DNA from: JANMCE01 sp963791625
GTDB taxonomy: Bacteria > Actinomycetota > Acidimicrobiia > Acidimicrobiales > Ilumatobacteraceae
NCBI GenBank assembly: GCA_963791625.1
Contig: CAWBTA010000015.1
Span: forward strand, 806,001-870,000
Direction: 5' to 3'
DNA length: 64,000 nt
Shown: piece by piece, positions 36,068-45,358 of the stretch
Layout of the letters: each line of letters begins with the position of its first letter
How positions within the stretch are numbered: the first letter of the stretch is position 1
Notes under the pieces: generated by a model
What the model saw: the letters and a program-made list of their open reading frames with translations, nothing else
Told to the model about the DNA's origin: nothing
The model's database searches: none
Program-made: the position numbers and the translations under genes

Positions 36068-37258
36068 ATGCGCGTTGATCTGAATTTCTTCGGAACTGTT
36101 CCCATGCCCGACGCAGGCGATCCGGCCATCGCGCCCACGTCGCGCCGCTATGGCAACGACGACGCCATTGCGTGTTACGACAACATGCTGCACTGGGCCA
36201 CCACTGCCGACAAGCTCGGTTTCGACACCATGTGGTTCACCGAACACCACTTCCAGCATGAGGGTTACGAGGTGCTGCCGAACCTCATCATGTTCGGCCT
36301 GTACGCGGCCACCAAGACGCAGGATCTGCGACTGGGCCAGATGTTCAACGTGGTGCCGCAGTGGCACCCTTTACGCCTCGCGGAAGACTTCGCGCTGGCC
36401 GATATTCTCACCGGCGGGCGGATGGAGTTCGGCGTCGGCCGCGGCACCGTGCCGCGTGAGGCATGGGCGTTCGGTACGGTCGTTGCCAGCGGTGACAATG
36501 CCATGTCGGCCGAGCACGATCGCATCAACCGCGAGGTGTTCGAAGAGTCGATGGAGGTCATCAAGGCCGCCTGGTACAACGAGCGCTTCTCGCATCGAGG
36601 CAAGCACTTCGTGTTCCCGGCCGATGATATTCCCGACCGCGGCAGCTACGTGAACGATCTGTCGCTCTTTCCCCGTCCGCTACGCAAGGTCGACATCTAC
36701 CAACCGGTCACGTCACCCGAGACGATCGAGTACGTCCCTCGGGCCGGGCACAAGGCCATCTATTGGTTACAGAACGCAGAGTCGCAGCTCTCGAAGTGGA
36801 CTCGCTACGCCGAGATTCGAGAGGAGATGGGCAGCCCCGTCGGACCGGGTGAGGATCGTTGTCTCGTCGTGAACATTCACGTTGCGAAGACCCGAGAGGA
36901 AGCCGTTCGCCGGGGCGGGCCGGGGCACGATGAGTTCTGCAAGTTCTTGGCCCCGTACGGTCGGTTCAGCAGCTACCGCAACCCCGATGGGTCAAAGGTG
37001 CCGTTCGACTACTGCCCCACCATCGAGTCATCCACCCAGAACAAGATCCAGATCATCGGCTCGATAGATGACGCCGTTGACATGCTCGGTTTTTGGCGTG
37101 ACCTGCTCGACCTCAAGCATGTGTGCTTCTTCTTCGACCTTCCCGGCCTCACCCGAGAGGAGATTGACGAGCAGATGCACCTCGTGATGGAAGAGGTGTT
37201 GCCGCGCCTGGGCGAGAAGGCGCAACGACGTCCGCTGGCCAATCTCCCCCGTCGCTGA
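36068..37258 (+). CDS. LLM-class flavin-dependent oxidoreductase
   Basis: 396 residues of the bacterial luciferase-like family. The N-terminus MRVDLNFFGT, LGFDTMWFTEHHF, RLGQMFNVVPQWHPLRLAED and GGRMEFGVGRG are typical. It is expected to use reduced FMN (or F420) and oxygen to oxidise a small substrate, which is unknown here. The C-terminal residues include VCFFFDLPGL and a helical end. It sits divergently 65 bases from the sugar kinase and is followed at 42 bases by the pirin gene, possibly in one transcript. Confidence 0.85.
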   Translation: MRVDLNFFGTVPMPDAGDPAIAPTSRRYGNDDAIACYDNMLHWATTADKLGFDTMWFTEHHFQHEGYEVLPNLIMFGLYAATKTQDLRLGQMFNVVPQWHPLRLAEDFALADILTGGRMEFGVGRGTVPREAWAFGTVVASGDNAMSAEHDRINREVFEESMEVIKAAWYNERFSHRGKHFVFPADDIPDRGSYVNDLSLFPRPLRKVDIYQPVTSPETIEYVPRAGHKAIYWLQNAESQLSKWTRYAEIREEMGSPVGPGEDRCLVVNIHVAKTREEAVRRGGPGHDEFCKFLAPYGRFSSYRNPDGSKVPFDYCPTIESSTQNKIQIIGSIDDAVDMLGFWRDLLDLKHVCFFFDLPGLTREEIDEQMHLVMEEVLPRLGEKAQRRPLANLPRR

Positions 37259-37300
37259 CGGACCTCGCGAGAAACGGCGGCAGTCGGATGCGATAGAAAG

Positions 37301-38146
37301 TTGTCCGTGCGATCGGTTACAACGTTCACGCAACTCCCCCTGCATGAGGCCTCCCCTGGATTCGTCCACGGTTCGGTTGCGCACGGCGGCGCCCAGAACT
37401 TGAGCCCGTTCCTGTCGATAACCGACTTCCACATGAGTCAACCCACGTTCGCTCCCCACCCGCACGCCGGGTTCTCGGCCGTGACCTACATGTTCCTCGA
37501 CTCGGAAGGCTCGTTCACCAACCGGGATAGCTCGGGTGATGAGCGCACCATTTTTCCGGGCAGTCTGCACTGGACGCAGGCCGCCGCCGGCATGATGCAC
37601 GAAGAAGTTCCGTCTGACCCAGGCGTCGATTGCCACGGCCTGCAGCTGTTCGTCAACCTGCACTCGAGCGACAAGCATGCGACGCCCGCTGCGTTTCATC
37701 TTGATGTGGACGACATCCCCGAGCTCGAACCGTCCGACGGCGTGTTTGTGCGAGTAGTCGTTGGTTCCTGCGACAACGTGAAGTCACCGCTCGATGGCTT
37801 GTTGACGCCGATCAACTTCCTCGACATTCATCTCGCGCCCCGCACATCGTTCACGGCCAATATCCCGAGCGAGCACCGCGCCGTTGTCCTGGTGGTGCGG
37901 GGCAGTGTGACCATCAGCGACACGGTGTTCCGCGTGAACACTGCGGCCACATTGGAAGGACCTGATACCGGCATCGAGTTCCAGGGTGGACCGAAGGGCA
38001 CCAACGTTGTGTTGCTGTCGGGTGAGCCGATCCGCGAACCGGTCGTGTTAGCCGGCCCCTACGCCATGACGACCGACGACGAGATCCTCGAGGCGCAACA
38101 ACGTTTCCGCCGCGGCGAGATGGGCCACCTCGCACCGTCATTTTAA
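37301..38146 (+). CDS. Pirin family protein
   Basis: 281 residues from a TTG at 37301; a GTG two codons later is equally possible. It has two cupin domains. The metal ligands of the family are visible: two His in APHPHAGFSAVTYMF-type sequence (here FAPHPHAGFSAVTY) and His plus Glu in GMMHEEVPSD. Pirins bind iron; some are quercetin dioxygenases, others regulators, and sequence does not separate these. The 3' end overlaps the convergent thioesterase-like gene by four bases. Confidence 0.87.
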   Translation: MSVRSVTTFTQLPLHEASPGFVHGSVAHGGAQNLSPFLSITDFHMSQPTFAPHPHAGFSAVTYMFLDSEGSFTNRDSSGDERTIFPGSLHWTQAAAGMMHEEVPSDPGVDCHGLQLFVNLHSSDKHATPAAFHLDVDDIPELEPSDGVFVRVVVGSCDNVKSPLDGLLTPINFLDIHLAPRTSFTANIPSEHRAVVLVVRGSVTISDTVFRVNTAATLEGPDTGIEFQGGPKGTNVVLLSGEPIREPVVLAGPYAMTTDDEILEAQQRFRRGEMGHLAPSF

Positions 38147-38934
38147 GTGGATTGAGCGAGGGGCACGAGGGCGAGTTGGCGGCCTTGGGCGACGAGTCCG
38201 CGTTCGTCCCAGATTTCGGCATCTTCTTCCAGGCCGCCGCCAAAGATGTAGCGCGACGTGAACTGGCACTGAAGCCACTCACTCACCGGTCGACGACGGA
38301 TGTGCGCAGTCAGTTCGACCGTCGGGGTCCAGCCCGCGGCGAGGCCGGTGTTGAAGATGGTGGGTGGGTAGCAGTCAACGCCGAGCAGCAGGGCGAAGAC
38401 GTCGATCGGTTCGTTGTCCAGCAGGCGGAACCAGCCACGCATGGTTGCCACACCGTGCGGCTCGCCGCGACTGAACCCGGTGTCGTCGGGTACGAGTCGG
38501 ATATCGATCTGGCTCATGAGAGCCGGCGAGAATCCACTTCCGGTCGAGAGGCATTCATCGGGTGGTGGGTACTCGGGACGAGCTCCGGTGATGAGGTCGG
38601 GGCCCACCATGGCGGTGAGATCGCCGAAGGCACCGACCAGCTGTACCGCGGCTCGATCACCCTGGCTGACGCGCGCCGTCACCGTTGACAAGCGCCGACC
38701 GGCCTTCACGACCTGGGTGTCGATCGAGAACGCCCCAGCGACCCCGGGCGACAGGTAGTGGGCGGTGATGGTCAACGGATCCGGTCGGTCTGCGGCCGCG
38801 GCCATCGCTCGAGCGGCAACCGTCATCAGCACGCCGCCATTGGCGTTCCCGAAGATGTCCCACCCCTCGGGGATGTTGGCCGCCCAACGGCCGTCGCCGT
38901 TGGGCGTGACCGCTGTTGCGTCAACGAACCTCAT
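38143..38934 (-). CDS. Acyl-CoA thioesterase-like (double hot-dog) protein
   Basis: 263 residues. GWDIFGNANGGVLMTVAARA near residue 24 and LTITAHYLSPG are the first hot-dog; a second begins near residue 170. The order resembles TesB-like thioesterases that hydrolyse acyl-CoAs. Catalytic residues cannot be set with confidence. Its start overlaps the ABC exporter stop by four bases, so both are probably co-transcribed; the functional link is unknown. Confidence 0.78.
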   Translation of the reverse strand: MRFVDATAVTPNGDGRWAANIPEGWDIFGNANGGVLMTVAARAMAAAADRPDPLTITAHYLSPGVAGAFSIDTQVVKAGRRLSTVTARVSQGDRAAVQLVGAFGDLTAMVGPDLITGARPEYPPPDECLSTGSGFSPALMSQIDIRLVPDDTGFSRGEPHGVATMRGWFRLLDNEPIDVFALLLGVDCYPPTIFNTGLAAGWTPTVELTAHIRRRPVSEWLQCQFTSRYIFGGGLEEDAEIWDERGLVAQGRQLALVPLAQST

Positions 38935-40832
38935 GCACCAGCCACCGGCGTGGACTCCCCGGTGAGGGTGCGGTAGAGCTCGGAGTAGAGGCCGCCGGTA
39001 GCCAGCAGGCCGTCGTGGGTGCCTCGCTCGACGACCCGACCATCATCGATCACACAGATCATGTCGGCCGCCCTCACCGTCGAAAGGCGGTGTGCGATGA
39101 CCACCGACGTGCGGTTGGTGAGCGCATGTTCGAGCGCCGCCTGCACCAGGGACTCGTTCTCACTGTCGAGATGGCTGGTGGCCTCATCGAGGATGACGAC
39201 GGCCGGGTTCTTCAGCAACATGCGGGCGATGGCCAGCCGTTGCTTCTCACCGCCCGACAGTCGGTAGCCACGCTCACCCACCACGGTGTCGTACCCATCG
39301 GGTAACGCGTCGATGACGTGATGGATCTGCGCGGCCTTGCAGGCCTCCTCCATCTCATGCAGCGTCGCGTCAGACTTGGCGTAGCGCAGGTTCTCGGCGA
39401 TGGATTCGTGAAACAGGTGCGGGTCCTGCGACACCACACCGATCGCGTCGGCAACCGACTGCATGGTGAGGTCCCGTACGTCGTGGCCATCAAGTTTGAT
39501 CGAGCCGCCGGTCACGTCGTAGAGCCGTGGGATGAGCGACGCGATGGTCGACTTGCCGGCACCCGACGGGCCAACCAAGGCAACCATCTGCCCCGGTTCG
39601 ATGGAGATGGTGATGTCGTGCAGCACGTCAACGTTCTGGTCGGTAGAAAGCTCGGTGGAACCGGGCCGTTCAAGAGAGGCAACCGAGACGGCATCGGCCG
39701 ACGGATAGCGGAACGTGACATGGTCCAGCTCGACGCGACCGGTGGGCTTCACCAGGTCAATCGCGCCGGGGCGGTCGGCGATGTTGACCGGGGCATCGAG
39801 CAGTTCGAACACCCGCTCGAACGACACCATGGCCGTCATGATGTCGATGCGGGCACTGGTCAGTTCGGTGAGCGGGTTGTAGATCTTCAGGACCAGCCCC
39901 GCCATCGCGACGAGCGTGCCGATGAGCAGTGTCTTGGAGATCACCAGGTTGGCGCCGACCACGTAGATCGCGGCGACACCCACTGCTTGGGCCAGGTCGA
40001 GACCGACCGCAAACGTACGCCCGTACATCGCGCCTTTCACGCCCGTGTCCCGCACCGCCGCAGCCCTGGCCGAGAAGCGTTGAAGCTCGTCGGTGGACCG
40101 GCCGTACAGCTTCACCAGCTGCGCACCCGACACGTTGAACCGCTCGGTCATCTGGGTATTCATCTGCGCGTTGAGGTCCATCTGCAGGCGGAAGATGACC
40201 GACAGTTGCTTGCCGACCCGCTTGGCCGGAATGACAAAGATGGGAAGGATGACGAGGGACAGCAGCGTCAGCTTCCAGCTGAGAAAGAGCATGGTGCCCG
40301 CGCTGATGACCAGCGTGATGGTGTTCGATACCACTTGGCCAAGGGTGCCCGTCACGGCTCGTTGGGCACCGACCACGTCGTTGTTCAATCGGCTGATCAG
40401 GGCGCCGGTCTGGGTGCGGGTAAAGAACGCAATCGGCATGCGCTGCACCTTGTCGAACAGTGCGGTTCGAAGCTCGTAGATGAGACCTTCGCCGACGCGT
40501 GACGAGCACCATCGGGAGATGAGCGTGAGCGCTCCGCTCACGAGCGCGGCCAGGACCATGAACGCCGCAATCACCCAAACCATGCCGCGATTGCCGTGCG
40601 GGATCGCATTGTCGATGATCTTCTTGAACAGCAGGAAAGGGACGACGCTGAGCATCGAACCGGCGATCATGGTGACGAGGAACCAAAAGATCATCTTCTT
40701 GAACGGCCGCGCAAAGCCGGCCGCCCGACGCAAGAGCCCTTTGTCGAGCTTCTTGCCTTTGACCGCGTCCGCGTCGTTCATGTGCCACATCACGGCCATC
40801 AGGCTAAAGGACCGATCACCATTTCGTCCCAT
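38931..40832 (-). CDS. ABC exporter, fused permease and ATPase
   Basis: Up to 633 residues; ATGs at 40799, 40790 or 40781 are plausible alternative starts that would leave space for promoters in the 23-base gap to the divergent hydrolase gene. Six membrane helices lie within the first 330 residues. The ATPase has Walker A GPSGAGKST near 420, signature LSGGEKQRLAIARM near 523 and Walker B VVILDEATSHLD near 545. Half-transporters of this type dimerise and export lipids, peptides or drugs. Substrate is unknown. Confidence 0.92.
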   Translation of the reverse strand: MGRNGDRSFSLMAVMWHMNDADAVKGKKLDKGLLRRAAGFARPFKKMIFWFLVTMIAGSMLSVVPFLLFKKIIDNAIPHGNRGMVWVIAAFMVLAALVSGALTLISRWCSSRVGEGLIYELRTALFDKVQRMPIAFFTRTQTGALISRLNNDVVGAQRAVTGTLGQVVSNTITLVISAGTMLFLSWKLTLLSLVILPIFVIPAKRVGKQLSVIFRLQMDLNAQMNTQMTERFNVSGAQLVKLYGRSTDELQRFSARAAAVRDTGVKGAMYGRTFAVGLDLAQAVGVAAIYVVGANLVISKTLLIGTLVAMAGLVLKIYNPLTELTSARIDIMTAMVSFERVFELLDAPVNIADRPGAIDLVKPTGRVELDHVTFRYPSADAVSVASLERPGSTELSTDQNVDVLHDITISIEPGQMVALVGPSGAGKSTIASLIPRLYDVTGGSIKLDGHDVRDLTMQSVADAIGVVSQDPHLFHESIAENLRYAKSDATLHEMEEACKAAQIHHVIDALPDGYDTVVGERGYRLSGGEKQRLAIARMLLKNPAVVILDEATSHLDSENESLVQAALEHALTNRTSVVIAHRLSTVRAADMICVIDDGRVVERGTHDGLLATGGLYSELYRTLTGESTPVAGA

Positions 40833-40855
40833 GACGCCGTAACATCAAGGCCGTC

Positions 40856-42424
40856 ATGCGGCTGTTTCCGGCTCTTGGAGCCCTCCTTCTTGTTGCCGGT
40901 TGTACCTCTACCGCGGCCGACGGCGTGTCGGTGAAACCGGCAGAGGTGACCACCGCGGCCCCGCCGACGTCGACCTCGACCACAGGAGCGGCCCGCAGTG
41001 TTCCCGCAACCACGGCATTCAGCACCGTGCCTCCGCCCGCCACCGATACACCAACGACAGCTCCTAGCCCAGCTCCGTCACCGTTCCAGTGGAAGAAGTG
41101 CGGGCAGCGAATCGACTGTGCAACCCTCGCTGTGCCCCTTGACTACGCCAATCCAGGCAACGGCGAGGTCATCAACCTCAAGGTGAAGCGGCGCACCGCG
41201 AGCGGTTCTACTCTCGGTCCTCTGCTGGTGAACCCCGGTGGCCCGGGCGTGCCCGGCACCGTCATGGTCGACCAGGCTCAGGACTACTTCGACCCGAAAC
41301 TTCTCGACCGGTTCGACCTTATTGCCTGGGATCCGAGAGGCACTGGCGACAGCGAAGGCATGAAGTGTCTCGACGACGTCGATTCGTTCTTGGCGCTCGA
41401 CCCCACACCCGACGATCAAGCTGAGCGAGATGCGATCACAGCCGCGGACCAGGCCTTCGCCGATGGTTGCAAACGCAACAATGCGCGGGTGCTTCCCTTC
41501 ATCGGCACCGAGTCGTCGGCCCGGGACATCGACCAGATCCGCCTCGCGCTCGGCGTCGAAAAGATCACGTTCCTCGGGTTCAGCTACGGCAGCGAGCTGG
41601 GCGCCACGTACGCCACCTTGTTTCCGACCAGCCTTCGCACCATGGTGATCGACGGAGCCACCGATCCAACAGCAACTTCCGAAGACAGCAACCTGCAACA
41701 AATTGTCGGCTTCGAGAACGCGTTCAACTCCTTCCTTGAGAAGTGCGCCGAGAACAAGAAGTGCGCCTACTACCACGATGGCGATCCCGGCACGGCGTTT
41801 GAGGCGCTCATGGTGCAACTCGACAAGAATCCGCTCACCGTCAGCCCGAAGCGGGCCAAGGTGAACCAGGGTGTCGCCATCAATGCTGTCGCCGAAGTGC
41901 TCTACGTGGAGGGTCGGTGGTCGGCTCTTACCACCGCACTCGCGAGCGCCGAAAAAGGTGATGGCGCTGCACTCCTCGCTCTGTACGACAGCTTCACCCG
42001 ACGCAACTCGGCCGGCGAGTCGCACCTCTTCGATGCGTTCATCACCATTAGCTGTCTCGACAACCCCGGTCCGACCGACGCAGCCGGTGTTGAAGCGTTC
42101 ATTGCGAAAGCAACCGCCGCTGCTCCCCGACTGGGCAAGTACCTCACTTCGCCATCCAACGTGTGTCCGGCGATAGCGCCCCGCCCACAGCAGTTCCCGA
42201 TCACCGGCAAGGGCGCCGGCAAGATCCTGGTCGTCGGTACGACCGGCGATCCGGCCACTCCCTATGACGGCACGGTCATCATGGCGAAGACCCTTGAGAA
42301 CGGCGTACTGCTGACCGTTGAAGCCAACCAGCACACCGGTTACAGCGCCAACCAATGTGCGACCGACGCCGTGGACGATGTGCTCATCGACCTCAAGTTC
42401 CCCGCCCCCGACACCGTCTGCTGA
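40856..42424 (+). CDS. Secreted alpha/beta-hydrolase, tripeptidyl aminopeptidase-like lipoprotein
   Basis: 522 residues. The lipobox LLLVAGC is near residue 19 and is followed by a Thr/Pro-rich spacer. The hydrolase domain begins near 80 (WKKCGQRIDCATLAVPLDYA). It carries the oxyanion GPLLVNPGGPG, nucleophile Ser243 in GFSYGSELG, and a TAP-like C-terminal domain with the catalytic Asp in TTGDPATPYD and His in NQHTGY. Proteins of this group cleave peptides from the N-terminus or hydrolyse related substrates on the outer face. Confidence 0.9.
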   Translation: MRLFPALGALLLVAGCTSTAADGVSVKPAEVTTAAPPTSTSTTGAARSVPATTAFSTVPPPATDTPTTAPSPAPSPFQWKKCGQRIDCATLAVPLDYANPGNGEVINLKVKRRTASGSTLGPLLVNPGGPGVPGTVMVDQAQDYFDPKLLDRFDLIAWDPRGTGDSEGMKCLDDVDSFLALDPTPDDQAERDAITAADQAFADGCKRNNARVLPFIGTESSARDIDQIRLALGVEKITFLGFSYGSELGATYATLFPTSLRTMVIDGATDPTATSEDSNLQQIVGFENAFNSFLEKCAENKKCAYYHDGDPGTAFEALMVQLDKNPLTVSPKRAKVNQGVAINAVAEVLYVEGRWSALTTALASAEKGDGAALLALYDSFTRRNSAGESHLFDAFITISCLDNPGPTDAAGVEAFIAKATAAAPRLGKYLTSPSNVCPAIAPRPQQFPITGKGAGKILVVGTTGDPATPYDGTVIMAKTLENGVLLTVEANQHTGYSANQCATDAVDDVLIDLKFPAPDTVC

Positions 42425-42435
42425 ACGCTGGCTCG

Positions 42436-42729
42436 CTATGACGGCGCGAGGTGGCCGGAGAGGTGGGATACGAGGGGCTCAAGCCCCTCGGGCACCGCGT
42501 CCTCTACAAAGCGATACGTCCGTGTTCGCTTGGGTCCGACAGGAATGGTGAGCTCGAAACTGAAGCGATCGACCCCCGCGGCCGGACGGGCCCGTGACGC
42601 GGGTGGAGCATCGGCCAGAGCGGCCTGAGCCACGGGCGGGAGATCCGCCACCGGCGCGACGGCAGACATGGTGAGGCCCGCGAACCCGCCCGTGCGAACC
42701 AGTCGCACCAGCTGTTCGCCAACGGTCAC
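42436..42729 (-). CDS. Emfourin-like protealysin inhibitor
   Basis: The GTG at 42729 is chosen because it overlaps the stop of the protease gene (GTGA); the longer frame covers the end of the protease gene. The 97-residue product has VRLVRTGGFAGLTMSAVAP and DRFSFELTI, followed by RTYRFVEDAVPEGLEPLV. These match what is known of emfourin, which binds and inhibits protealysin, an M4 metalloprotease encoded next to it. The pairing here supports the same inhibitory role. It is probably cytoplasmic like the protease. Confidence 0.75.
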   Translation of the reverse strand: MTVGEQLVRLVRTGGFAGLTMSAVAPVADLPPVAQAALADAPPASRARPAAGVDRFSFELTIPVGPKRTRTYRFVEDAVPEGLEPLVSHLSGHLAPS

Positions 42730-43757
42730 AGCACCTTCACCGTCTGCCACGCGGTCTTCACCGCGGTGCTCTGCGCGCTCGTTGGCCCGAATAGGAGGCC
42801 CGCCTGTTTCACGGTGGAGTTGGCGAACTGTTTGAACGTTGCGGTCGGCTTGACCGCTGGGTCCCGCAGGGTCGCCCACCAGATGCGTCCGGCGCCCTCC
42901 CATGAGTTCCCGCCGATGGCCAGCGAGGTCAACGCGAACGCACGGTTCGGGATGCCCGAGTTGGTGTGCACTCCTCCGTTGTCGCTGCGAGTCTTGACGT
43001 AGCCACTCATATCGGCGGGCTGGTCGTCGTACTTATTGGCGGTGCCCGGTGCCTTCATGTTGCGCAGGGCCGGCGCCAACTCGGGGCCGACGATGTCGTT
43101 GCCGATGAGCCAATCGGCGGTCGCTGCAGTCTGCTTCTTTGCGTACTGCTTGACCATCGAGCCGAACACGTCCGAGACCGACTCGTTCAGCGCGCCGGAT
43201 TGACCGCTGTAGTTCAGCCCAAGGGTGTGCTCGGTCACGCCGTGGGTCAACTCATGAGCGATGACGTCAATGGACTTGGTGAAGCGCAGGAACAACTTTC
43301 CGTCGCCGTCGCCAAACACCATGGAGCGACCATTCCAGAATGCGTTGTCATACTCCGCGCCGTAGTGCACCAGTCCGGTCAATGGAAGGCCCGCACCATC
43401 GATGGAGTCCCATCCGAACAACTTGTAAAAGAAGTCGAACGTGGCACCAAAACCGTCGTACGCCTCATTGACCGCGGGATCCTTTGTTGCTGGCGCGCCT
43501 TCCTTGCGCACCAGTTTGGCCGGGGCGTCGGACGCAACGTTGCCCTGGTCGTAGATGGCGCGTTTCGGTTTGCCGGTACCTTTGCCCGCGACGGCGGCAG
43601 AGGGCCGCAGCGACATGGCGGCCATCTTGCGTGCCTGCCGCACGGCACGGTCCTGGCGCAGCGTGGCAAGCAGCGAGCGTTTCTCTTCCGCCGTCGCATC
43701 AGCAGCCAGTTTCTGCAACAAATCGGGTGGGACGATACACGCAATGGATCGACACAT
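42726..43757 (-). CDS. Protealysin-like M4 metalloprotease
   Basis: 343 residues. Zinc ligands are His168 and His172 in AHELTHGVTE, with catalytic Glu169, and Glu192 in GALNESVSDVFGS; a further catalytic His264 lies in GGVHTNSGIPN. A propeptide of about 45 residues (IVPPDLLQKLA) precedes the mature enzyme, as in protealysin. No signal peptide is seen, so it may act in the cytoplasm or be released by an unusual route. The inhibitor gene follows with a 4-base overlap. Confidence 0.9.
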   Translation of the reverse strand: MCRSIACIVPPDLLQKLAADATAEEKRSLLATLRQDRAVRQARKMAAMSLRPSAAVAGKGTGKPKRAIYDQGNVASDAPAKLVRKEGAPATKDPAVNEAYDGFGATFDFFYKLFGWDSIDGAGLPLTGLVHYGAEYDNAFWNGRSMVFGDGDGKLFLRFTKSIDVIAHELTHGVTEHTLGLNYSGQSGALNESVSDVFGSMVKQYAKKQTAATADWLIGNDIVGPELAPALRNMKAPGTANKYDDQPADMSGYVKTRSDNGGVHTNSGIPNRAFALTSLAIGGNSWEGAGRIWWATLRDPAVKPTATFKQFANSTVKQAGLLFGPTSAQSTAVKTAWQTVKVL

Positions 43758-43815
43758 ACGTCTGGTTTACCACCATGAGCGTTCGATGGGAAGAGGGAAA
43801 CCCCTCAACGTCACA

Positions 43816-43840
43816 AGCCCGACCCTTTCTGGGCCGGGCT
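43816..43840 (-). terminator. Terminator downstream of tRNA-Ser(CGA)
   Basis: AGCCCG (43816-43821) pairs with CGGGCT (43835-43840), with an inner CCC/GGG extension and a short pyrimidine-rich loop. It lies just past the tRNA 3' end on the minus strand. Confidence 0.5.
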
Positions 43841-43847
43841 CGCGCAC

Positions 43848-43935
43848 TGGCGGACAGGGTGGGATTTGAACCCACGGTACCTTGCAGTACAACGGTGTTC
43901 GAGACCGTCCCATTCGGCCGCTCTGGCACCTGTCC
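43848..43935 (-). tRNA. tRNA-Ser, anticodon CGA, with encoded CCA
   Basis: On the minus strand, acceptor arms GGACAGG and CCTGTCC pair fully, followed by G and the encoded CCA. The anticodon stem ACGGT/ACCGT encloses CTCGAAC, so the anticodon is CGA. A long variable arm and a GTGGG-TTCAAAT-CCCAC T arm identify a class II serine tRNA of 88 bases. Confidence 0.95.
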
Positions 43936-43968
43936 GTCTACCAACCTAGCAGGACAAGGCGTGGGCGG

Positions 43969-44418
43969 TTAGGTGCGTTTCGCGGCGAAGAAGGCCTTGA
44001 GGATCTGCGAGCACTCTTCCTTCATGATGCCGCCCAGGACCGCAGGGTTGTGGTTGAGCCTTGTGTCGGCCAAGACGTTGGTCAGCGAGCCCGCCGCGCC
44101 CGCCTTGGGGTCGGCGGCACCGAAGACGACGCGCCCGATCCGGGAGTTCACCAGCGCACCCGCACACATGAAGCACGGTTCGAGCGTGACGTAGAGGGTG
44201 CAGTCCATGAGCCGCCAATGGCCGATCACCACGGCCGCGTCGCGGATGGCCAGCACCTCCGCATGCGCGGTCGGGTCACCGGTGAGTTCACGTTCGTTGT
44301 GTCGGCGCGCGATTACCTGACCGTCGCGCACAACGACCGCTCCGACGGGCACGTCGTCGTGTTGGGTTGCGGCTTGCGCCTCGACGAGCGCCAACTCCAT
44401 CGCCTCGTCGTCGGTCAT
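43969..44418 (-). CDS. tadA: tRNA-specific adenosine deaminase
   Basis: The start at ATG 44418 (MTDDEAMELALVEA) is used; the longer frame extends into the UbiA gene. 149 residues. Zinc ligands and the proton shuttle are in HAE (52-54) and PCFMC (81-85), and NSRIGRVVFGAADPKAGAAGS is the tRNA-binding block (read here up to AADPKAGA). TadA converts A34 to inosine in tRNA-Arg(ACG). The ubiA-like gene lies 14 bases upstream on the same strand. Confidence 0.92.
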   Translation of the reverse strand: MTDDEAMELALVEAQAATQHDDVPVGAVVVRDGQVIARRHNERELTGDPTAHAEVLAIRDAAVVIGHWRLMDCTLYVTLEPCFMCAGALVNSRIGRVVFGAADPKAGAAGSLTNVLADTRLNHNPAVLGGIMKEECSQILKAFFAAKRT

Positions 44419-44432
44419 TGCGTCGAGCGTAG

Positions 44433-45239
44433 TCAGACGAGCGCGCTGCCATTCGCCAGCAGCAACATCACCGCGAGCAGAGCGGTCGCCAGCGTCATAT
44501 ACCAAGCCGCCTTTGGATGACCGCGCCGAGCAGCGGCAATCAAGCCCACGACGAGAAGCATGGCGAGAACGAGCAGACCGAGAGCCGCCAGACTTGGAGG
44601 CCCCGGCGGGGCAAGCGCCAACGTGAGCGCCGCGGCGTCCAGCAGAAGCGCGCCAATGCGGAGCGAGGCAGTAGCGCCCAGTCGTTGCGGTAACCCGCGT
44701 ATACCGAACCGCAGATCATCGTCCAGATCGGACAACGTATTGACGAAGTGGGCGCCGCAGCCAAGCAGCGCGGCTCCGACGAACGCCCACGTCGGCGGGA
44801 GTGGATGCCCGACCTTGCCGAGGGTGACGAACGCCGGGAGCAGTCCGAACGCAACGATGTAGGGAACCGGACTGAGCACGGTCGCCTTCAGCCCAAGGTT
44901 GTACATCCACGCCGCTCCGACTGCGACCAAATGAACCGCACCCGCCCGCCAACCCGACGCAAGCGACAATGGCACGCACACGATGAGCGCGGCCAGTGCT
45001 GCTCGCCGGACGGCCGCCGCGCTGACGTCACCGGTTGCGATCGGTTTGTCATCGCGTTCAACATCACGGTGGCGGTCGATGTAGTCGTTGCTCCACCCGA
45101 CCGAAAGCTGACCGGTGACAACCGCCGCAGCAACCACAGCCGCGCCCGCACCCCGGCCGACCGACAACGCCAACGACGTGGCTATCGCCGTCACCGCCAA
45201 CGTGGGCTGCCAATGGCACGCACGCACCAGCCCAATCAC
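44433..45239 (-). CDS. UbiA-family prenyltransferase
   Basis: 268 residues with about eight membrane helices. The first Asp-rich motif is NDYIDRHRDVERDDKP near residue 51, and the second is SDLDDD near 170. The family transfers prenyl groups to aromatic or other acceptors, for example in quinone, heme or lipid synthesis; acceptor and chain length are not clear from sequence. It ends 14 bases before tadA. Confidence 0.87.
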   Translation of the reverse strand: MIGLVRACHWQPTLAVTAIATSLALSVGRGAGAAVVAAAVVTGQLSVGWSNDYIDRHRDVERDDKPIATGDVSAAAVRRAALAALIVCVPLSLASGWRAGAVHLVAVGAAWMYNLGLKATVLSPVPYIVAFGLLPAFVTLGKVGHPLPPTWAFVGAALLGCGAHFVNTLSDLDDDLRFGIRGLPQRLGATASLRIGALLLDAAALTLALAPPGPPSLAALGLLVLAMLLVVGLIAAARRGHPKAAWYMTLATALLAVMLLLANGSALV

Positions 45240-45358
45240 CTGCGCAATCTACCTCCGCCAGCTCCAGGCATCGCCTTCGGCGTCACAGCTCGGGCGACGG
45301 ACGGCTGCGATTGATCCAGCATCACCGCCACCGGAATTTTTGAGGCAGACTTTGTGCC

